A program made the position numbers and the translations under genes. A model generated the notes under the pieces. That model did not search any database and was not told the DNA's origin. It saw nothing but the letters and a program-made list of their open reading frames with translations. A stretch of DNA of 64,000 bases from Diplonema japonicum (lineage: Eukaryota > Euglenozoa > Diplonemea > Diplonemida > Diplonemidae), in the NCBI GenBank assembly GCA_964019335.1, contig OZ025658.1:558001-622000 (forward strand), given 5' to 3'. Below, in pieces: positions 60,501-64,000 of the stretch (position 1 is the first letter of the stretch; each line of letters opens with the position of its first letter).

Positions 60501-63500
60501 ACCATGATGGGGTTCGAGAAGCATACTTCCGTTCCCAGTACGAACTCCTCACGGAAGAGGATTGGGGTTTCGAGACCTACTGGTTGAACCCTGCACAACA
60601 TAGGGGATTCGCCGAGAAGATGCTTCGCGAAGGGATCGAGAAGGGGGAATTCAAATTCCACTGCAACCTGGTACTGCACAATAGGGATGCGAAGTTTCTG
60701 GCTGTGGAACTCGCGAAAGAAGAGATGCGACCGGCTGTTCTGAACCCTTCCGATTGCATTGCAGTGATGCAAGGGCTCATCGGATACTACTGGGAGATCG
60801 GGAGAGGTGACAGGTACGTTGGAGAGGAGGACTTCGCGGCGACATCCACAGGGATCCTTGGGAGGTGTGGGATTACTGACGTCTACACAGATCTGAGCAG
60901 ATTAATTCAGATAGAAGGAGATATCCAAGTCGAACCGGGAAGGGAGGTGGAAGAGCACAACCACGACGGGGTGGGATACTACATGGCGGGAGGCGACGAA
61001 GGGCATGAGGGTCTGCACGGGGTGGCAAAGAAGGCAGCTGGCTTCCAGTACAACAACATCCGGAACACAGCGGGGCAGGTTTGGAACTCCTCGTCGTTTA
61101 TGCACGAGAAGTATTTCGACCCTTCTAAGCGGCTTGTCGCTGTCTTCCTCGAGGCCCTCGGCCGCTGTGGGAACAGGTCCCACGTGGTGGAAGGCGTCCC
61201 TGATGTACATCTTGCGGAGAAGATACAGAGCCTTCGCCGGCCTGGGGGGATCACCATCAACGCAGAACTCATTGACCGGTTTAGCTGTACGGAGCCACCT
61301 CACGCCATCGACCTATACGGTGCGAAGGAGTGGTCTATCTCGTACCACGAGCTGCGACGACTTGAAAAAACCGTAACGATCTGCCTCCATGCTGACATAC
61401 CAAAAGAGTTCTACAAAGAGCTGGTCATGCATACCACCGACAGGGAAAAGGCAGAGTTCTTTTCGATCCAAAGATGCGTCGCGTTGCGTGACCTGCACAG
61501 CAAGGCGATTTGGAACGAACGTGTGAGGCACGAAACGGAGCGACGCGCCTCTGCGACGGATGCGTTGAAAAAACTCCGCGAGGAGCTCAAAACACGTGAA
61601 GAAACCAACAAAGGTCGTGCCCCCGACGACATCTTGTGGGACCTCTACATCGAAGAAACGTCGGTGCGCAATTCCACTCGAACCATTGACTACTTAACTA
61701 CCCCTACGCTCTCCCTCACAGCCATCCTCGATTCCTGGAAGGCCGCCCTCACCCTCTTCTCGAACGACCCCTTGTCCTACGGCTTCCGTTCCCATGAACA
61801 CCTCTCCCAAACCCTCTCTCTCTCCCTCACCGAGCTCTGCACCAGCGTCTGTGTCTCCCAAGAAGGCTACTACTTTGTGGACGGGACGGGGTCAACAATG
61901 AACCAGCTCGCTCCCAAGACCCCCCACCCCATCGTTTTCCTCTCTTCCCCTGGATTGGACTTTTGCACCAACAGCACAACCCGGCTTGAAATGCCAAAGT
62001 ACTTCGAAGAGATCGAAGGGGCTGGGGAGGAGTGTGACCTGAGCTGTCGGTGGAAAGGGTTCAAAGAAGGGGGCGAGGCAAGCTTGCAAAAGCGTGTGAA
62101 GAACCTGTACCGTGTGATCTTGAGCTCTGCCCGTTTGCAGGGTGTTCGAAACCCCTCCATGCTCCCGATGGGGCTGGGTGTGTTCCTCTACAACGTGAAC
62201 AAGGCGGACCATGATGGGGTTCGAGAAGCATACTTCCGTTCCCAGTACGAACTCCTCACGGAAGAGGATTGGGGTTTCGAGACCTACTGGTTGAACCCTG
62301 CACAACATAGGGGATTCGCCGAGAAGATGCTTCGCGAAGGGATCGAGAAGGGGGAATTCAAATTCCACTGCAACTTGGTACTGCACAATAGGGATGCGAA
62401 GTTTCTGGCTGTGGAACTCGCGAAAGAAGAGATGCGACCGGCTGTTCTGAACCCTTCCGATTGCATTGCAGTGATGCAAGGGCTCATCGGATACTACTGG
62501 GAGATCGGGAGAGGTGACAGGTACGTTGGAGAGGAGGACTTCGCGGCGACATCCACAGGGATCCTTGGGAGGTGTGGGATTACTGACGCCTACACAGATA
62601 TAAATAGATTTGTAGCAATTCAGGGGAAAGTGATAGGAAGAAAGGTGTCGGAGAAGCTAGCTGTGGAAACTGATGAAGAAGAAGAGGTGGTAGAGGGCTT
62701 GGAGTGGGGGGAGGATCTCGAAGTGATCAGCACAGAGAACGTTTTCAGCGCCGTAATGTACGCGGGAGAGGTAGCGAAGCGAGAGATGAACGAAAGCAGG
62801 GAGGAGATCATGGAAAAGCTGAACAGTTTCTTTTCGACGCAGAACAACACCTTCTCGTGGAACTCAACGTCTTCCTCCAACAACAAGGCAACCGTCATGT
62901 ACCTTGCCTGTTCCGGCGGCGATCTGGAACTGGCAAAGATACTCCATTCAAAAGGCTGCCCCCTCGTCTCACAGTCCGACTCAACATGCATTCAAAAAAC
63001 CCCGCTTCACGGTGCGGCTCTGAACGGACACATCCAAGTCGTTTTTTGGTTGGTCCGTGTAGGACACCCTTTGAACCTCCTCACCGGAATAGGGTTATCT
63101 GTGTTTGACTGCGCTGCACGGTATGAAGGAAAGGCAAAAACTGCGGAGCAAGCATCGATGTGCCTAAAGATTTTGCGGGCCACACCAACCCAAGAGGTTG
63201 GTTGCACTGCGACCATACCGCAGGACCTAGACGACACGCAGCTTGAAAAAAGATGGTCGGAACAGCTGAGGCGAAAGGAAGAGCTAACGGATCTCCATAC
63301 TGCAGTTATACGCGGTGATCAACATGACGACGTGGAGCGCGTTCTGCGAAAAGCGAAGCAAGGCGACCACACCTGCCAACAAATGGTCGACTGGCAAGAT
63401 CGCAACGGTTGGACCGCGCTGCACTGGGCCATCGTCACGGGGAACGACAGGGACCTTCAAACCTTGCTCGGCGCCACCGACGCCTCGATGCGTGCAAAGG

Positions 63501-64000
63501 TAGACGTTGAAGACACCGATGGGTGGACCCCCCTCCACTGGGCAGTCCTCCTCTGCCGAGAAAACCCTGTCAAAATGTTGTTGTCGCAGAATGCCGAACG
63601 GACGAAACCGTTCATGGCGTTGATACACGGGCAGTTTGTAGGGTCCGTGTGGGAGGACGCCGTCAACCCCTCCAGGTACTCCTTGAAGATCACTGCTGAG
63701 ATAGGGAAACCGGAGATAGGCGCATGGCGGCACTGTGCGAAGACTAACGACACACCTTACCCAACGTTGATGCGGACTTTCAAAGGGACACACGTGTTTA
63801 AGGATGGGGTCGTGAGCATCATACAACTTGAGATGGCGGTGCCCTACAACTGCAAGCACGAGAACAGTTTCTCCTCTTCCGTATCGGTCTCAGAAGGGGC
63901 AAACCTCATGTGGCGTGGCGTTTACGATTCACGACGTGGGACCGTCTTGAAAACCTGTCGTGACGGGAAAAGCACGTGCCAGCATGTCAACGAAAAATGC
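57578..64000 (+). CDS. Giant modular protein: three linker-core modules plus ankyrin repeats, open at window end
   Basis: From ATG 57578 the frame stays open for 2141 codons to base 64000. Three cores (nucleotides 58370-59188, 60104-60922, 61811-62599; ~273 residues each) are nearly identical. Each follows a linker of ~265-300 residues that keeps a shared plan (FDP.K...FL.ALGR, VVEG.P.V, FSI...EL.RLE.TT, DD.LWDLY, YGF.S) but diverges in sequence. Each core has FLSSPGLDF, MLPMGLGVFLYN, RPAVLNPSDC and GYYWEIGRGDRYVGEEDFAATSTG. Order and motifs recall macro/PARG-like folds, at low confidence. After core 3 come ankyrin repeats (about 62880-63600: TPLHGAALNGHIQVV, GWTALHWAI, GWTPLHWAV). An AG at 57550 may accept a spliced leader. 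Function is unknown. Confidence 0.85.
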   Translation, partial: MHLTENESFLTCTLGVDKGLFDKQLEVAKRALQFKCYDIKTKEGAVWNAQSFEGDNKAFEAAKRLGIAFLEQLGRARETREEVVEGVPDVVLPKRLSEQDVEKIITLDSSTVDPRIFGEGSFSISVGELAKLERTTRVVMCPMLPPRFYRELCRMTHDTANCEFFSILRSVPLHRLPDPSVRAVVAVTQEQRRRDAEQDLKKLSTTDHWDSYIAETAIHSSTRSISYLSSPQSASVAATVASFLRAVLASPSSYGFTSRRHATTTLSLSLTELCTSVCVSQEGYYFVDGTGSTMNQLAPKTPHPIVFLSSPGLDFCTNSTTRLEMPKYFEEIEGAGEECDLSCRWKGFKEGGEASLQKRVKNLYRVILSSARLQGVRNPSMLPMGLGVFLYNVNKADHDGVREAYFRSQYELLTEEDWGFETYWLNPAQHRGFAEKMLREGIEKGEFKFHCNLVLHNRDAKFLAVELAKEEMRPAVLNPSDCIAVMQGLIGYYWEIGRGDRYVGEEDFAATSTGILGRCGITDVYTDLSRLIQIEGDVEVSTWKQHEPMEYNGNVYSIAEVSGWSVESMDLIASTAARFSRMDVLTAEGKRYNSGSFDPTKYIPPDMRLACTFLDALGRSAEPEDKECVVEGAPHVELLTQLPDLDDNTIIHLDHEAVSRYCKKVNCDTHDLTTREICGDDTFSITMAEVKRLEETTRVAIASDLPTQFYSEVCKLSTKKENIAFFSYLRSVSLSSLSSQESWDKVLTVESARNKDSVAEVATLEPQLKDIRTTNKSDDDVLWDLYVAEISVKNSTAQILYFSDRAPHSPLLQTATKWDQLLNSVIDHPRRYGFCSLAHLSQTLSLSLTELCTSVCVSQEGYYFVDGTGSTMNQLAPKTPHPIVFLSSPGLDFCTNSTTRLEMPKYFEEIEGAGEECDLSCRWKGFKEGGEASLQKRVKNLYRVILSSARLQGVRNPSMLPMGLGVFLYNVNKADHDGVREAYFRSQYELLTEEDWGFETYWLNPAQHRGFAEKMLREGIEKGEFKFHCNLVLHNRDAKFLAVELAKEEMRPAVLNPSDCIAVMQGLIGYYWEIGRGDRYVGEEDFAATSTGILGRCGITDVYTDLSRLIQIEGDIQVEPGREVEEHNHDGVGYYMAGGDEGHEGLHGVAKKAAGFQYNNIRNTAGQVWNSSSFMHEKYFDPSKRLVAVFLEALGRCGNRSHVVEGVPDVHLAEKIQSLRRPGGITINAELIDRFSCTEPPHAIDLYGAKEWSISYHELRRLEKTVTICLHADIPKEFYKELVMHTTDREKAEFFSIQRCVALRDLHSKAIWNERVRHETERRASATDALKKLREELKTREETNKGRAPDDILWDLYIEETSVRNSTRTIDYLTTPTLSLTAILDSWKAALTLFSNDPLSYGFRSHEHLSQTLSLSLTELCTSVCVSQEGYYFVDGTGSTMNQLAPKTPHPIVFLSSPGLDFCTNSTTRLEMPKYFEEIEGAGEECDLSCRWKGFKEGGEASLQKRVKNLYRVILSSARLQGVRNPSMLPMGLGVFLYNVNKADHDGVREAYFRSQYELLTEEDWGFETYWLNPAQHRGFAEKMLREGIEKGEFKFHCNLVLHNRDAKFLAVELAKEEMRPAVLNPSDCIAVMQGLIGYYWEIGRGDRYVGEEDFAATSTGILGRCGITDAYTDINRFVAIQGKVIGRKVSEKLAVETDEEEEVVEGLEWGEDLEVISTENVFSAVMYAGEVAKREMNESREEIMEKLNSFFSTQNNTFSWNSTSSSNNKATVMYLACSGGDLELAKILHSKGCPLVSQSDSTCIQKTPLHGAALNGHIQVVFWLVRVGHPLNLLTGIGLSVFDCAARYEGKAKTAEQASMCLKILRATPTQEVGCTATIPQDLDDTQLEKRWSEQLRRKEELTDLHTAVIRGDQHDDVERVLRKAKQGDHTCQQMVDWQDRNGWTALHWAIVTGNDRDLQTLLGATDASMRAKVDVEDTDGWTPLHWAVLLCRENPVKMLLSQNAERTKPFMALIHGQFVGSVWEDAVNPSRYSLKITAEIGKPEIGAWRHCAKTNDTPYPTLMRTFKGTHVFKDGVVSIIQLEMAVPYNCKHENSFSSSVSVSEGANLMWRGVYDSRRGTVLKTCRDGKSTCQHVNEKC
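58370..59188 (+). repeat. Core repeat copy 1 of the giant gene
   Basis: 819 nt. It matches copy 2 at all but one base (T58934, TTG for CTG Leu, silent). Period to copy 2 is 1734 nt, a multiple of three. Confidence 0.95.
60104..60922 (+). repeat. Core repeat copy 2 of the giant gene
   Basis: 819 nt, same frame as copy 1. Its left edge falls within a CT-repeat stretch and its right edge at GGAGAT, where the linkers become unrelated. Period to copy 3 is 1707 nt. Confidence 0.95.
61811..62599 (+). repeat. Core repeat copy 3 of the giant gene
   Basis: 789 nt, same frame. It matches copy 1 except for single changes at its two ends (for example GACGCC for GACGTC near 62589), then diverges earlier than copies 1 and 2, after ACACAGAT. 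Confidence 0.93.

Noticed and set aside
58451-62479. Three identical 195-residue reverse-strand open frames
   Set aside because: They are shadows of the near-identical plus-strand cores; codon pattern and shared motifs support the plus strand.

Overview
This window is nuclear DNA from a eukaryotic flagellate protist. Every protein gene I can support, 29 in all, is read from the + strand across the full 64 kb. The genes are closely packed and mostly intron-poor. They are separated by stretches dominated by long A, T, C or G homopolymers, and several starts are preceded by a pyrimidine tract ending in AG. One-way gene arrays of this kind are known from Euglenozoa (polycistronic transcription with spliced-leader trans-splicing) and from dinoflagellates. 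Conventional cis introns, an OvoA ovothiol synthase, a GH26/CBM43-like secreted carbohydrate enzyme and a DUF3431-type protein would suit a diplonemid-like euglenozoan. That assignment is inference: no spliced-leader RNA or rRNA is in the window.

Layout. 1-11 kb: hypothetical protein, EMC8/9, acyl-CoA oxidase, DNMT2-type methyltransferase, an SR-rich/MIB-HERC2 protein, a GT25 glycosyltransferase and a TPR protein. 11.1-14.5 kb: a gene-free stretch holding a 2.3-kb non-autonomous DNA transposon (27-bp inverted ends, TTA target duplication) with tRNA-like segments inside each end. 14.5-17.4 kb: OvoA, whose single intron carries four tandem box C/D snoRNA-like units. 17.4-29.3 kb: a foldback repeat, an F-box protein, adenosine kinase, POP5, an SNM1/Apollo-type nuclease, mitochondrial uS11, a four-exon unknown and a small membrane protein. 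29.3-30.3 kb: a 970-bp TA-flanked MITE. 30.4-57.3 kb: two flagellate-type helical-repeat proteins (the second Sfi1-like), a CHFR-like FHA-RING ligase, a large Ig-like receptor-type protein, uroporphyrinogen decarboxylase, a split Sir2-like protein, metacaspase, a GH26-like protein, WDR13, a ciliary microtubule inner protein, a PX-domain protein and a tandem DUF3431 protein. 57.6-64 kb: one very large open frame that never closes in the window.

The genes are mostly unrelated housekeeping, ciliary/cytoskeletal and secreted functions. As in kinetoplastid arrays, shared strand rather than shared pathway seems to define the neighbourhood. The most unusual items are: the giant modular gene, with three ~819-bp cores that are almost identical between strongly divergent linkers and an ankyrin tail; the intronic snoRNA-like array; introns of about 33-56 nt made largely of poly(A) without a pyrimidine tract; and a Sir2-like domain interrupted by about 400 residues and lacking its catalytic histidine.
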